A stretch of 64,000 nucleotides of DNA from CAZPMT01 sp964587655 (GCA_964587655.1 CAZPMT010000013.1:15545-79544); one strand, 5' to 3'. Shown: positions 53,066-63,524, numbered from the stretch's first letter. Translations and numbers: made by a program. Notes: generated by a model from the letters alone, not told the origin.

Positions 53066-53115
53066 CGCCCGTATCCTTCCATGACTGAATCTTTACTGGG
53101 TGTCCGATCTCGCGT

Positions 53116-53144
53116 TTGTGCGGTCGAGTCGTCTAAAGTATGAT
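53116..53144 (+). promoter_or_regulatory. Promoter of the degenerate kinase-like gene
   Basis: TTGTGC (53116-53121), 17 bp, TATGAT (53139-53144). It overlaps the first possible ATG (53140), which argues that translation begins at ATG 53179. Confidence 0.5.
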
Positions 53145-53178
53145 TTGGGATGTTGCTGGCAATAAGGTTTTCTATGGT

Positions 53179-54756
53179 ATGATCTCTGGCGTCGTCGAGA
53201 CTGTTGAGCCGGTGTTGTGCTTTGCGCGCGAGTGCGTGGCGCAGGGCGCGTGCGACGACACTGGCAAGGCGTTGCGCGCGTGTTCCGCGTATCTCAATCT
53301 GTATCGTCCGCCAATCTACGAGGTCTGCAACGCCGCCGCATTCCTGAGAGACCGGCTGCATGAGCTTCAAGACGACGCGCACGTCTTCACCATCGAGCCC
53401 GTGCACGACGGCGTCGGCGACACGTCGCAGGTCGCCGATATTGTCGCGATGATTGTTCATGGCGTGGCGCTCGAAGAAGAGTCGGTGGTCGTTGCGGAGG
53501 TCTTCGATCTGGAGCAGGCGCCATGCGTCGCGCTCAGTCTTGAGGGGGCGGGACGTTTCCCGCAGGAGTTCGCCGTGGACGGACTCCTCCGTACCTCTCT
53601 CGACGAATTGCAGATACGCTGGACGTCGGCCACGCGCGGGGGCCGCATCGAAAGGTCAACCAACGGACTCTTGCTCCGCTTGACGGGACAGCGAATGCCG
53701 CCCGACGTCACCGGACAATACGAGACGTTGCGGGAAGCCGTCGACGATGCGTTGCGGGTCTGGGAGACGAGGCAGGGAGGCGATGTTGTTCGCGCGGTGG
53801 ACAAGGCCCTTGGGATCATCGACGGTGAAGGCGGCAGAAGCCCCGCTGACCTGCACGCGCTCCTAAGCGAAGCGCTCCAAACGTGTGAGGCGGATCTGAC
53901 GAAACATTCCATCGTGTTGGACAAGCTTTTCGCAAAAGCGTTGCCTCCTATCGTAGTTCATCGAAAGCGCCTGCGGGACTATGTCACGGGTCTGGCTGCA
54001 TATGCTCAGGATTTCCTGATCGAAGGCGGCGCTATGACGCTGCTCCTGGATTACGATTCCGAGCGAAGGGTGGTGGAGCTTGCTGCGAACGTGTCCTGCA
54101 AAGAGAGCGGGCCGGGGGATCGGGCGCATCAAGATCGATGCCTCCGGTGCACGTTGGCGTCTTTGCGGCGCGCGGTCGTGGACGTTCATGGCGGGGAGTT
54201 TGAAGTCGAGGTGAGCGCGCGGGAAGCCACGATCACTGCGATCCTTCCCGACGGGGTCGGACGTACGCTCGATGAATGGATCCCGCACTTCGAGGTTTTC
54301 ACGGAGCGATCCAAGCAGGTGTTGCGATTGCTCAGGAGTGGGGGAGAGACGCCGCCCGAAGACCTGCTGCTTGCGGGCGTGTTGGAGGAGGAGCTTGAAC
54401 GGTGGTTGTTGCCGAGGCTATCGGAGACGCCCGCAATCAACGTCGCACATGAAATAGCGACAACCGCGCTGCTTCAAGATCGATCCCGCGGCAAGAAACG
54501 CGCGTGCGCGGATCGCCTTGATAAGGTGTTGGATCAGATCAAGCGCGGGAAGCCGCGACGCGAGATCGCGAAGCCGCCGTACGCCGCGGCGATCCTGCAT
54601 GCCTTCAACATCGGCGAACGCGGGCGAAAAGCCATTGGCGCGGAGGCGATCACGGAGGCGGAGGTGGAGAAGCTATGCTCGGATCTGCAAGGCGCGCCGC
54701 CTGACTATACGGAGTGCCTTCGGATCATTGCCCGTGCGAGGTACGGCGCACAGTGA
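53179..54756 (+). CDS. Degenerate histidine-kinase-like protein
   Basis: A 525-residue soluble protein. Two stretches recall HATPase domains: near the start (FLRDRLHELQDDAHVFTIEPVHDGVGDTSQVADIVAMIVHGVALEEES) and in the middle, where ASLRRAVVDVHGGEFEVEV and then REATITAILP mirror the end of a kinase ATPase domain. N- and G-box residues are largely missing, so catalysis is doubtful. The C-terminal ~180 residues are helical and unassigned. ATG 53179 is preferred because ATG 53140 lies in the promoter. It may be a scaffold or nucleotide-free sensor. Confidence 0.55.
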   Translation: MISGVVETVEPVLCFARECVAQGACDDTGKALRACSAYLNLYRPPIYEVCNAAAFLRDRLHELQDDAHVFTIEPVHDGVGDTSQVADIVAMIVHGVALEEESVVVAEVFDLEQAPCVALSLEGAGRFPQEFAVDGLLRTSLDELQIRWTSATRGGRIERSTNGLLLRLTGQRMPPDVTGQYETLREAVDDALRVWETRQGGDVVRAVDKALGIIDGEGGRSPADLHALLSEALQTCEADLTKHSIVLDKLFAKALPPIVVHRKRLRDYVTGLAAYAQDFLIEGGAMTLLLDYDSERRVVELAANVSCKESGPGDRAHQDRCLRCTLASLRRAVVDVHGGEFEVEVSAREATITAILPDGVGRTLDEWIPHFEVFTERSKQVLRLLRSGGETPPEDLLLAGVLEEELERWLLPRLSETPAINVAHEIATTALLQDRSRGKKRACADRLDKVLDQIKRGKPRREIAKPPYAAAILHAFNIGERGRKAIGAEAITEAEVEKLCSDLQGAPPDYTECLRIIARARYGAQ

Positions 54757-54774
54757 CCGCGAAAGCCCTTCCCC

Positions 54775-56181
54775 TCACGTGTCCGTAGGCGCCGGCTGGT
54801 AGTCGGGATTCGGGCAGGGCATCTGCGCGTCGACATCCTTCAGCCAGTGGTGCAGCCGTTGCCGCAGCTCGGCGGCTTTCTCCGGCATCGTCGACACAAG
54901 GTCGTGGTTCTCGCCCGGGTCATTCTTCAGGTCATGTAGTTCGACCCGCTCATCCTCGTAGAACTCGATGAGTTTGAAGTCTCCGGAACGAATCGCGCCG
55001 CTGGGTTGTGCCGGCGGCTGGTGGTAATGCGGGTAATGCCAGTACAGCGCGGTTCGTTTTGGCGGACGGCCGCGTTGCAGCAACGGTACAAGGCTTTCCC
55101 CGTCGATGCCTCTCGCTCCCGCGGTTACGTTTGCCATATCAAGAATCGTCGGGAGAAAATCGATGCTGCTGATCGGCGCATCGCAAGTTGTTCCCGGATT
55201 CGGGACGTTTGGCCGGCGTATGATCAAGGGCACGCGCAGACCGCCCTCATACAGCGTGCCTTTGCCGTTGCGCCACGGCCCGTTCTCGGTGCCTTTCAGG
55301 AACCCTCCGTTATCAGAGGTGAAGAACACAACGGTGCGGTTCGCAATTCCGAGTTCGTCCAGCTTGTCCAAGACGCGGCCCACGCTTTGGTCGGCGCTTT
55401 CCACCATGGCGCCGTAGACCGCGCTGTTCTGCGGGTCGTCGGGGCGCACCCTGTCCTGGTATTTCCTCACGAGTTCGGGCTTCGCCTGGAATGGCGTGTG
55501 GACCGCATAGTGGGGAAGATATAGGAAGAACGGACGGTCCTTGCTTTGCTCGATGAAGCGCAACGCTTCATCCGTAAGACGATCCGTCAAGTATTCCCCG
55601 GGTTGTCCGTTTTCAACTTCCGGAAGCTTGTAGGGATAGAAGTAGCTCGGGGGATGACCGAGTTCACCGCCGGCAAAGTTCACATCGAACCCGTGGTGTT
55701 GCGGATCGAACGGCGTCTTGCCCAGGTGCCATTTGCCGATGCTGGCCGTCGCATATCCCGCCTTCTTTAATCGCGCGGCGATAGTTTTCTCTTCGAGTGG
55801 TAGTTCCTGCCGGAAGCCGGGCGTCTTGAGTTTGGCCTTGGGGTTTCTGTTTCCGGGGATCCAGTCGGTGAGATGGAGCCGGGCCGGATACTTTCCGGTG
55901 AGAATGCCGGCTCGCGTGGGGGAGCAGACGCAGCAGGCCGCGTATGCGCTCGTGAATCGTACGCCCTGCGACGCCAGGGCGTCGATCCGCGGTGTTTCAT
56001 AGAAGCGGCTGCCGTAGCATCCGAGATCCATCCAACCCATGTCGTCCATGAGTATGAAGACAAAGTTCAAAGGCTTGTTCTTCGCGTGCGCCGCGCGCGT
56101 TGATGAAAGTCCGGCGGCAGCCGCGCCCAACGCCGCCCCGCTGAGGTTCGATAGAAATGCTCGCCGATTCATCTTGGCCAT
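54775..56181 (-). CDS. Exported type I sulfatase
   Basis: A 468-residue protein with a twin-arginine-type signal (MNRRAFLSNLSGAALGAAAAG). The metal site is FILMDDMGWMDLGCYG and the sulfatase signature CSPTRAGILTG begins at Cys86, which must become formylglycine; GKWHLG and TSDNGG complete the active site. It removes sulfate from polysaccharide or glycosaminoglycan substrates. ATG 56181 has GGGAGAA upstream. No sulfatase-maturing enzyme gene is present in this window. It is convergent with the kinase-like gene. Confidence 0.9.
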   Translation of the reverse strand: MAKMNRRAFLSNLSGAALGAAAAGLSSTRAAHAKNKPLNFVFILMDDMGWMDLGCYGSRFYETPRIDALASQGVRFTSAYAACCVCSPTRAGILTGKYPARLHLTDWIPGNRNPKAKLKTPGFRQELPLEEKTIAARLKKAGYATASIGKWHLGKTPFDPQHHGFDVNFAGGELGHPPSYFYPYKLPEVENGQPGEYLTDRLTDEALRFIEQSKDRPFFLYLPHYAVHTPFQAKPELVRKYQDRVRPDDPQNSAVYGAMVESADQSVGRVLDKLDELGIANRTVVFFTSDNGGFLKGTENGPWRNGKGTLYEGGLRVPLIIRRPNVPNPGTTCDAPISSIDFLPTILDMANVTAGARGIDGESLVPLLQRGRPPKRTALYWHYPHYHQPPAQPSGAIRSGDFKLIEFYEDERVELHDLKNDPGENHDLVSTMPEKAAELRQRLHHWLKDVDAQMPCPNPDYQPAPTDT

Positions 56182-56286
56182 GACTTGGATTCTCCCATGT
56201 TCCATGCGCCTATTCTAACACCGAAGGCCACCCGCGAGAAAGGTGCTCCAGGAAACCGAACAAGAAGCAGCAAGAGATTGTTACTC

Positions 56287-56358
56287 GTGGGGCACGACTG
56301 TCAGTCTGCCTGATGAAACTGCGCGGTCCTCCAGCGGCAGACTGACAGTCTGCCCCAC
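56287..56358. repeat. REP/BIME-like paired hairpin, copy 5
   Basis: Arms 56287-56310 and 56336-56358 are inverted copies differing by one inserted base. Both begin GTGGGGCA and contain the self-complementary GACTGTCAGTC core. It lies between the divergent sulfatase and GH94-like genes. Confidence 0.75.
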
Positions 56359-56460
56359 GAAATAGATTGCCTCGGACATCCGGACATATTACGCTTTGAT
56401 AGTGCGCGGGGGCGGCGCGTATGCTGGAGTTCGCGGCGATGGTCTTAGCAGTACACGGGA

Positions 56461-59127
56461 GTGAAGAGCGTGATTGTCCGGGGCGTTGAGGATGCGTTTG
56501 CTCGTTTGTTCGATGATGCCTGGCCGCCGTTCGAAGACTCGGACTACGGTTCGGGGAGTTTCGGCCGGTGGTTCACCGACGCGCGCGGGGAGCCGGCCTA
56601 TGAGTATCAGGCGAACCAGACCAGGGATTCGCGTGCGCGATATTTTGTGACCGGCGGACATTCAACGGATCATTGGCACCTTGTGGGCAATGATCGGATT
56701 TCCGCGACCGCTCACAACGGCGGTTACGTGCAGGTCTACGACTGGTCGCGCGGGGGCAAGATCCTGAATCGGTGGGATTCCGCGCGAGGGCATTATGCCG
56801 GCGGGTTCAGGTTGCTGGAACTCGACGGCCAGGTTTTGACGACGCTCTGGGACAGACTGCCGGAAGGTGCGGAACAGCGGCGCGTTTTCGGCGTGGGCTA
56901 CTTCGAGAAGCGGACTTCTTTTCGCGACGTTGCGATCATCGAGAAGGTCGAGGCCCCGTGCGGCGATGACCCCGTGCTCATATCGACAACGGCGATCGAG
57001 AATTCGCGCTCGGCGCCGCTCGAGGTGTCCGTCGTCGAATTCTGGGGCGTCAATCTCCATCAGTTGACGACGGCCCCCATTATGACGCACGGGATCGGGT
57101 CTCTCTTCGAATGGCGCCGACGGCGCCACAACCGGCATTTCCGAATGGCCTCGGAGTGGGACCCCGCGCCGGGCGTGTTGTCCGTTTCCTTTCGGAACAG
57201 GCGGGCCGGCCGGGCGCCAAAGCCCGATCAGGCAAGCATGCTTGACTGGTACCCCAAGACGGTGTTCCTCGGCGCACTGGATGCGCTGCCCAGCGGGTTT
57301 CAGAGTTACGCGACTGACGGAGACGCATTTTTCAGCAACGGCACGCTCGACAATCCGCCCGGGGTTCACGGCGCCGTTGACGGATTGCTATTCGATGATC
57401 GTTGCGCCTATCGAGGACGCGCGGTATTGGCGATTCGGCGACGCCTTCGTCTGGCACCGCGCGAGACGGCGACGCTTCGTTACTTGTTCGGTTACGCCGA
57501 GAAGAAATGTATCGCGGGACTCATGGAGAGACATCGAGTTCCCGTGCAGCAGCCCAAACGCCCGCGTCTCGAGTGTGTTGTTCCCGGCACGGCGTGGTTG
57601 GGCCGCGAACTCGCGTGGCACTCGTATTACCTTCAGGCAAACACCTTCTACCAGGACTTCTACGGCGCGCACTTCATCGATCAAGGATCCGCGTACGGTT
57701 ATTTGCAGGGTCTTTCGGGCGCGCCGCGCGATTTCTTCCTGTCCGCGCTGCCCACGATCTATCTGCGTCCTGAACTGGCGCGAGAGATGCTCCGATTCTC
57801 GATGCAATCTCAGGATCGTGTTTCCGGCGCGTTCTCCTATGCGCATATCGGGCACGGAAAGCTAACCGGGTTCGTGGTTCACAACAAGAGCAGCGACCTC
57901 GACCTCTTCTTTCTTTGGGCGCTTGCGGAATATCTCGCGGCGACGCATGACCGGGCGTTTCTGGATGAAGCCGTTCCATTCTACCCGCCTGCATCCAACG
58001 AATGCGGGACGGTGCTCGAGCACGCACAGGCGGCGTTCCGGCATCTAACAGATCGCGTCGGATTGGGGCCGCACGGCCTCCTGCGCTGCGGCACCGGCGA
58101 CTGGAACGATTTGCTGATGACGTTCTCTCGGCTCTACTTCGTCACGGCATGGCGGGGTGAGTCGTCATTCAACGCGGGGCTGGCCTCGGTCGCGTTGCCG
58201 GCGTTCGCAGATGTCGTCGAAGGAATCTTACCCGCGTTCGCGGCATCGCTCCGGGCGTTGGCAAATCAACAGGCGCTTGCGCTCCGTTCTCTCTGGAGGG
58301 GCAAATGGTTTGCGCGGGGTTACCTTGGATATCTCGGGAAGATTCTTGGAGAAGACCGGATCTTTCTGGACACGCAGGCGTTCCCCGTTATTGGCGGCGT
58401 TTCGGACCCGGCGCAGGCCAAGGCGCTCTTCGACACGGTCCACTCGAGTTGCGTGATCCCGCAGCGCGTCGGCGCGCTGTCGATGTGGCCGCCTATGCGA
58501 GGCGCGTTGCTCGATCCCGGCTCGGACACGAACGGCGGGACGTGGTCCGCCATTGACTCGTGGATCGCGTGGGCTTGGTCGAAGTTCGATCCGAAGCGGG
58601 CTTGGGAGTTTTTCCTGAGCACGACGCTCGCCGCGCACGCGGAAGCGTATCCGGACGTCTGGTACGGCATCTGGTCGGGTCCGGACTCGTACAACGCGCA
58701 CTATCACCCGCGCCCGGGCGAGACGTTCAACGTCACGTTCACGCCCATGACGGATTTCCCGGTCATGAACTCGAACCGGCACTCCGGCCCGCTCCTGGAC
58801 GCGATCAAACTTGCAGGCATCGAGCCGCGCGGCGATGTCATCGTCATCGATCCGCGGATGCCGTTCGATTCCTTCGCGATCCGCTTGCCGTTGATTGGAG
58901 TCGCGTATCTGCCGGGGCGTTGTCGCGGCTACTATGCGCCGATTGTGACGGGCAAGTTTCATTTTGCGGTGCGACCGCCGGCCGGCGTTGATGCGAAAGC
59001 CGCAACCGTAAAGTGCAATGGAGAACCGATTGCCTTTACAATCGAAGACAGCGGGTTGATATGCTTTCACGCCGCCGGCTCGCCGAAGGACAAGATCACC
59101 TGGGAGATCACACCCGCGACCACTTAG
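56461..59127 (+). CDS. GH94-like glycoside phosphorylase/hydrolase
   Basis: An 888-residue cytoplasmic-type protein (no signal). An N-terminal beta-sandwich (YEYQANQTRDSRARYFVTGG, WHLVGNDRISATAHNGGYVQVYDW) is followed by an (alpha/alpha)6 barrel. GLLRCGTGDWNDLL carries the GDWND motif where the catalytic Asp lies in cellobiose phosphorylase (GH94). Phosphorylases of this type split beta-glucosides with phosphate. GTG 56461 is the first start after a stop; GTG 56470, with GGGAG 8 bp upstream, may be the true one. The large NPCBM protein gene follows closely, probably in one operon. Confidence 0.8.
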   Translation: MKSVIVRGVEDAFARLFDDAWPPFEDSDYGSGSFGRWFTDARGEPAYEYQANQTRDSRARYFVTGGHSTDHWHLVGNDRISATAHNGGYVQVYDWSRGGKILNRWDSARGHYAGGFRLLELDGQVLTTLWDRLPEGAEQRRVFGVGYFEKRTSFRDVAIIEKVEAPCGDDPVLISTTAIENSRSAPLEVSVVEFWGVNLHQLTTAPIMTHGIGSLFEWRRRRHNRHFRMASEWDPAPGVLSVSFRNRRAGRAPKPDQASMLDWYPKTVFLGALDALPSGFQSYATDGDAFFSNGTLDNPPGVHGAVDGLLFDDRCAYRGRAVLAIRRRLRLAPRETATLRYLFGYAEKKCIAGLMERHRVPVQQPKRPRLECVVPGTAWLGRELAWHSYYLQANTFYQDFYGAHFIDQGSAYGYLQGLSGAPRDFFLSALPTIYLRPELAREMLRFSMQSQDRVSGAFSYAHIGHGKLTGFVVHNKSSDLDLFFLWALAEYLAATHDRAFLDEAVPFYPPASNECGTVLEHAQAAFRHLTDRVGLGPHGLLRCGTGDWNDLLMTFSRLYFVTAWRGESSFNAGLASVALPAFADVVEGILPAFAASLRALANQQALALRSLWRGKWFARGYLGYLGKILGEDRIFLDTQAFPVIGGVSDPAQAKALFDTVHSSCVIPQRVGALSMWPPMRGALLDPGSDTNGGTWSAIDSWIAWAWSKFDPKRAWEFFLSTTLAAHAEAYPDVWYGIWSGPDSYNAHYHPRPGETFNVTFTPMTDFPVMNSNRHSGPLLDAIKLAGIEPRGDVIVIDPRMPFDSFAIRLPLIGVAYLPGRCRGYYAPIVTGKFHFAVRPPAGVDAKAATVKCNGEPIAFTIEDSGLICFHAAGSPKDKITWEITPATT

Positions 59128-59147
59128 TGTATTGATTGGAGTCCGAT

Positions 59148-62100
59148 ATGAGAACTTTCTTATTGCTGATGCTGATGTCAGGCGCCGCCATGGCCGTCGA
59201 GGAAGCGCGCAACGACTACCTGAGCGACATACTGGATGACCGGATCTCTTTTCACACGCAGGCCTGGGGCAAGCTAGGCATTGACACCGCCGTGAAGCCC
59301 ACCGACGGGCGGGCGGCCATGCCGTTGCGCATCAAGGACACGAATTACGAAAAGGGCCTCGGGCATCACGCTTCGGGCGAGATCATCGTCGAGCTCGGCG
59401 GCGACTACACGGGCTTCTCCGCCAAAGTGGGCGTCCAGTGGCAGGGTGGGAATGCGGCCGGGAGCGTCGAGTTCCAGGTCTACGTCGACGACTTGCTGCG
59501 ATACGATTCCGGCATCATGCGCGAACAGGATCCGCCCGGCAGAGTTGCCGTGGATACGACCGGCGCCGACACGCTTCGCCTTGTCGTCACCGATGGCGGC
59601 GACGGCATAATGTGTGACTGTGCGGACTGGGCCGATGCACGTCTCGAACGCGCGGGCACTCTCAAGGACAAGCCGCCTCAAGAGGAAATCGATATGGCCC
59701 TGTTCGCGCGCGTCATCACCTGCGATCCGCACCGCACCGACGGCGCCCGTTCGAACCGCGTTCAGGAATTCAACGCCGCCGACGTCTTCCTTGAGAAGGT
59801 CGTGAAGCCTGCCGAAGGCGTCTATGTAGTGCCGCGAGAGCAGGACGGCCTCGGATGTATCGGCCTCCAGTGGGCCGAGACCCGCCTTGTGCGCGAACTC
59901 GCCCTTGAATTCGCGGAGGATAATCCGGTCCCTCCCGCCGACGGCGTCCAGGTTCAATATTGGGCCGGGGAATCCCCGTGGCAGGGCAAATGGAATACGC
60001 TGAAAGGAGCGATCGGCAAAGACGGTAACCGGTGGACCGTTCCCGTAAGCAGAAAAGAGAACGCGGACCTCCCGCGCACGGGTATCGACAAGGTTCGCTG
60101 GGTCTTTCCAGCCGTGCAACAGCCGATTGCGGTCAAGAAGCTGTCAGCCTTTACGCGCGCGCGTCTCGAGACGGTTTCTTTGCGCATTGAACTCGATACG
60201 CCGCAGGCAGGCAAGCGCGGTCTTGTCGAAATCTACAACGGCCTCCTCACTGCGGGCGCGGACGCCGACGATCCGATGGTATGTTCGTGGGACCTCGGCG
60301 CGCAGGCGCATTTCACGGTCCGGTACACGAGGCCGAAGCCGTGGAAAACGGACCGCACGGTGCTGCGCATCCACCTGCCCGAAGGCGGGTGCGGCGTGGC
60401 CGTCGAGGACGTAGTCAAGAACGGCTGCGTCTACGTGCGCGACGCCGGCCTCTACGTCGCCCTCGCCGCGGAGCCAAAGAGCGTGAAGGAATACCGCGAG
60501 ACCATCGCGGACCGCAAGACGGTGCTCGAACGCGTCCGGGAAATGCCGGACCAGACGTTCGCTCAGGCCATGGATAAGACGCACGTTGCGATACAGAATC
60601 TCGGCCCAATGATGCTGTCGCTTGCCTGCGACAATCGAAAGGTCGTTGCGCACCGGGACGGCGCGATTCAGTTCACGCCCTACGGCAGGGAACCCGTCGA
60701 TAAGAAAGGCAACTTCGGTCCGTCTCATCGGCTGACCACGCGTTTCGGGTCCGGCAAGATCGAGGACGTACAGCGCGGCTTGCAGGGCGACTGGCTTCCC
60801 GCCCCTCGGATCTCGCTGCATGAAGGAGACGTTGTCTACCGTCAGTGCGCGTTCGTCGCGCCCGCCGGCGAACCTTTGGCGACGGCGCCGCAGTGGTTGA
60901 ACAGCAAGCCGCTATGCGTTGCGGAGTATCGCATCGAGAACACAGGAGACCGGCCCGTTGATGCGTCGCTCGTGTTGTCTCTGTTCGATGGCGAGAAGAA
61001 ATGCCTATCCGGGAAAGTCGAGGAAGGCGCGATCTTCGGGCGCGCGGGCGATCTAATCGCCTTCATTGACGCTCGCGCCGCGGGGCCGCTTGCGTGCACC
61101 TCCGGCGACGACGGCGTCATCGTCGCCGGGAAACTCGCGGCCCACTCCGAGGCCCGGTGTTACGTTTACATTCCTCTGTGGAAAGTGACGGCGGGTGAGT
61201 TCAAGCCTGCCGCCGCGCCGGAGCGCTACTTCGAGAACCTCGAGCGGTATTGGAACGCCGCCCTCGCGCGCGCCGTGCAGATCGAGATCCCCGAACCGTT
61301 GCTTTCCAACGTGATCCGCGCGTCGCAGGTCCACTGCCTGCTGGCCGCCCGCAACGAGCAAGACGGCCGCAACGTCGCGGCGTGGATTGCCTCGGACCGC
61401 TACGGTCCGCTTGAGAGCGAGGCGCATTCCCTGATCTTGGGCATGGACCTTATGGGACAGGACGAGTTCGCGCGCCGGTCGCTCGATTTCTTCATCAAAC
61501 GTTACAACGCTCAGGGTTTTCTCACCACAGGCTACACGTTGATGGGAACGGGCTGGCACCTCTGGACCTTGGCGAGGCACTGCGAACTGGCGTCCGACAA
61601 TGTCTGGCTCAAAAAGATCGCCCCGCAGGTTTCAGGCGCCTGCCAATGGATCGGCGCGCAACTCGAGAAGACCCGTCAGGCATCCGATCCCGAACAGTTC
61701 CCCGAGATGGGGCTGATGCCTCCGGGCGTCGGCGCCGACTGGAACCGTTTCGCCTACCGTTTCGCCGTGCAGGGCCACTTCTGCGCGGGACTCCGCGATG
61801 CCGCTCGCGTCCTTTCAACGATCGGCTTTCCTTCCGCGAACCGTCTGCTCGAGACCGCCGCCGGGTTCCAGAGGGACCTCCTGCGCGCGTACAAGTGGAA
61901 TCAGGTCCGCACACCTGCATGGGCCCTTTCAAACGGGACCTGCGTCCCTGCTTACGCGGGCATGCTCTATGGCTTCGGCGAGACCGGCGAGATGATCCCC
62001 GGCGAGGATGGCAACCGGAGCTGGGCATACGACGTTGAACTCGGCGCGCACCACCTTATTCCCCTCGGCATCATCGACGCGCAAAGCGTTGACGCGGACC

Positions 62101-62747
62101 AGATCATCAATCACATGGAAGACGTCTGGTTCCTTCACAGCGGGATGGGCGAGTATCCCGAAGAGAAAAACCGCGCCGATTGGTTTAACCTGGGCGGATT
62201 TTCGAAGGTTCAGCCGTACTACACGCGCAACGCCGAGATCTGCGCCGCCCGCGACGACGTGAAGCCCTTCATCAGATCCTACTTCAACGCCATCGCGAGC
62301 CTGCTCAGCACCGAGGACCTGTCGTTCTGGGAACATTTCCACAACATAGGCGCGTGGAACAAGACCCACGAGACCGGATGGTTCCTCGTGCAGACGCGCA
62401 CGATGTTCGTGAACGAACGCGGAGACGATCTGTGGCTCGCGCCGTTCGTCCCGAATCACTGGATGGACGACGGCGAGGCCGTCTCCGTGAAGAACGCCCC
62501 CACGAAATTCGGGCCCGTCAGTTTCCGCATCGCGTCAAATGCCGGGAAGGACTGCATCGAAGCCTTGATTGATCCTCCCACGCGAACACAACCGGCCATG
62601 ATCGCGATCCGGCTGCGTCACCCGCGAGGTATGCCAATGAAAGCCGTGTCCGTGAACGGATTGCCTCACACGGACTTCGATCCCGTGAAGGAATGCGTGC
62701 GCATCAAATCCGTCACCGGTCCCATTGCCGTCCGCGCCGAGTATTGA
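59148..62747 (+). CDS. Giant secreted NPCBM-containing six-hairpin-glycosidase-like protein
   Basis: A 1199-residue protein. A signal peptide (MRTFLLLMLMSGAAMA) is followed by an NPCBM-type sugar-binding domain (ISFHTQAWGKLGID ... NYEKGLGHHASGEIIVELGGDY ... FQVYVDD). Beta-rich regions come next, then an (alpha/alpha)6-type region after ~residue 720 (NVIRASQVHCLLAARNEQD, SEAHSLILGMDLMGQ, GYTLMGTGWHLWTLARHCEL). This suggests a large exo-glycosidase such as a rhamnosidase- or trehalase-like fold. Exact GH family and catalytic acids are not assigned. ATG 59148 has GGAG 6 bp upstream. It starts 20 bp after the GH94-like gene. Confidence 0.78.
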   Translation: MRTFLLLMLMSGAAMAVEEARNDYLSDILDDRISFHTQAWGKLGIDTAVKPTDGRAAMPLRIKDTNYEKGLGHHASGEIIVELGGDYTGFSAKVGVQWQGGNAAGSVEFQVYVDDLLRYDSGIMREQDPPGRVAVDTTGADTLRLVVTDGGDGIMCDCADWADARLERAGTLKDKPPQEEIDMALFARVITCDPHRTDGARSNRVQEFNAADVFLEKVVKPAEGVYVVPREQDGLGCIGLQWAETRLVRELALEFAEDNPVPPADGVQVQYWAGESPWQGKWNTLKGAIGKDGNRWTVPVSRKENADLPRTGIDKVRWVFPAVQQPIAVKKLSAFTRARLETVSLRIELDTPQAGKRGLVEIYNGLLTAGADADDPMVCSWDLGAQAHFTVRYTRPKPWKTDRTVLRIHLPEGGCGVAVEDVVKNGCVYVRDAGLYVALAAEPKSVKEYRETIADRKTVLERVREMPDQTFAQAMDKTHVAIQNLGPMMLSLACDNRKVVAHRDGAIQFTPYGREPVDKKGNFGPSHRLTTRFGSGKIEDVQRGLQGDWLPAPRISLHEGDVVYRQCAFVAPAGEPLATAPQWLNSKPLCVAEYRIENTGDRPVDASLVLSLFDGEKKCLSGKVEEGAIFGRAGDLIAFIDARAAGPLACTSGDDGVIVAGKLAAHSEARCYVYIPLWKVTAGEFKPAAAPERYFENLERYWNAALARAVQIEIPEPLLSNVIRASQVHCLLAARNEQDGRNVAAWIASDRYGPLESEAHSLILGMDLMGQDEFARRSLDFFIKRYNAQGFLTTGYTLMGTGWHLWTLARHCELASDNVWLKKIAPQVSGACQWIGAQLEKTRQASDPEQFPEMGLMPPGVGADWNRFAYRFAVQGHFCAGLRDAARVLSTIGFPSANRLLETAAGFQRDLLRAYKWNQVRTPAWALSNGTCVPAYAGMLYGFGETGEMIPGEDGNRSWAYDVELGAHHLIPLGIIDAQSVDADQIINHMEDVWFLHSGMGEYPEEKNRADWFNLGGFSKVQPYYTRNAEICAARDDVKPFIRSYFNAIASLLSTEDLSFWEHFHNIGAWNKTHETGWFLVQTRTMFVNERGDDLWLAPFVPNHWMDDGEAVSVKNAPTKFGPVSFRIASNAGKDCIEALIDPPTRTQPAMIAIRLRHPRGMPMKAVSVNGLPHTDFDPVKECVRIKSVTGPIAVRAEY

Positions 62748-62877
62748 GATATTAGCCATCCAAGGCGTCAGGCCCGTACCGCCGGCCCTCACCACAGTTG
62801 ACCTGCTCCGGGGCTGGTCTGTACCATCGTGAAGCATCGAAAGGTATCGGCGTTTGCCGGGAAAAGGGTGACGCGCC

Positions 62878-63441
62878 ATGGGATCGAAAAACCCTAAGAG
62901 TGTTCGGCGGCAAATAATGCTCACTCTCTACCATCGCTACTTCCAGGATCCTCTCGACATGCTGGCCCCGGAGGACCTGATGGAAGGCGGGGCCATCTCC
63001 CGCGACGACCTGGTGCCTAATGCGTACTACCTGAGCGACCGCGGACTCGTGGAGTTGATGATCGGCTACAACCCTCCCCTGTTCGCGGCGGTGCGGATTA
63101 CGGCGGACGGCATCGATCTCGTTGAAAATCATTACGCCTTCAACATGCGGTTCCCAATGGACATGCAGGAAGCGTCGGAAACGCTGAACGAACTGCCGTT
63201 GCTCGTGGAACGGCTTGTCGAGGAGGCGGATCTTTCCGCGCTCGACGGCGAGGCGCGCGCGAGCCTGCTGCGCGACGTTCAATATCTGCGCGATGAGTTC
63301 GCCCGCCCGATTCGGAGGTGGCGCCGCGAGGTCATCTATACGGTGTTGGGGTGGATCGCGCGGCCGTTCGAGAATGTCGACGAGGCGCTGCCGTCGTTGG
63401 CGAAGATCCGCGCGTTGTTGGAAGAGGAGACCGAGGGCTAG
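62878..63441 (+). CDS. Small protein with winged-helix-like N-terminus
   Basis: A 187-residue soluble protein. Residues 8-95 (VRRQIMLTLYHRYFQDPLDMLAPEDLM ... YLSDRGLVELMIGYNPPLFAAVRITADGIDLVENH) fit a winged-helix fold with a beta-wing. The C-terminal half is helical and acidic, ending in a possible dimer coil. A transcriptional or effector role is plausible. ATG 62878 lies 130 bp after the NPCBM gene with GGGTGACG just upstream. Named family unknown. Confidence 0.7.
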   Translation: MGSKNPKSVRRQIMLTLYHRYFQDPLDMLAPEDLMEGGAISRDDLVPNAYYLSDRGLVELMIGYNPPLFAAVRITADGIDLVENHYAFNMRFPMDMQEASETLNELPLLVERLVEEADLSALDGEARASLLRDVQYLRDEFARPIRRWRREVIYTVLGWIARPFENVDEALPSLAKIRALLEEETEG

Positions 63442-63524
63442 TGTACCAACTCAGGAACATGGCATCTCGATGAAACGACAGGTTCGGAACTGTGAGGACA
63501 CAACAAGGAGACATTCCGTAACGA

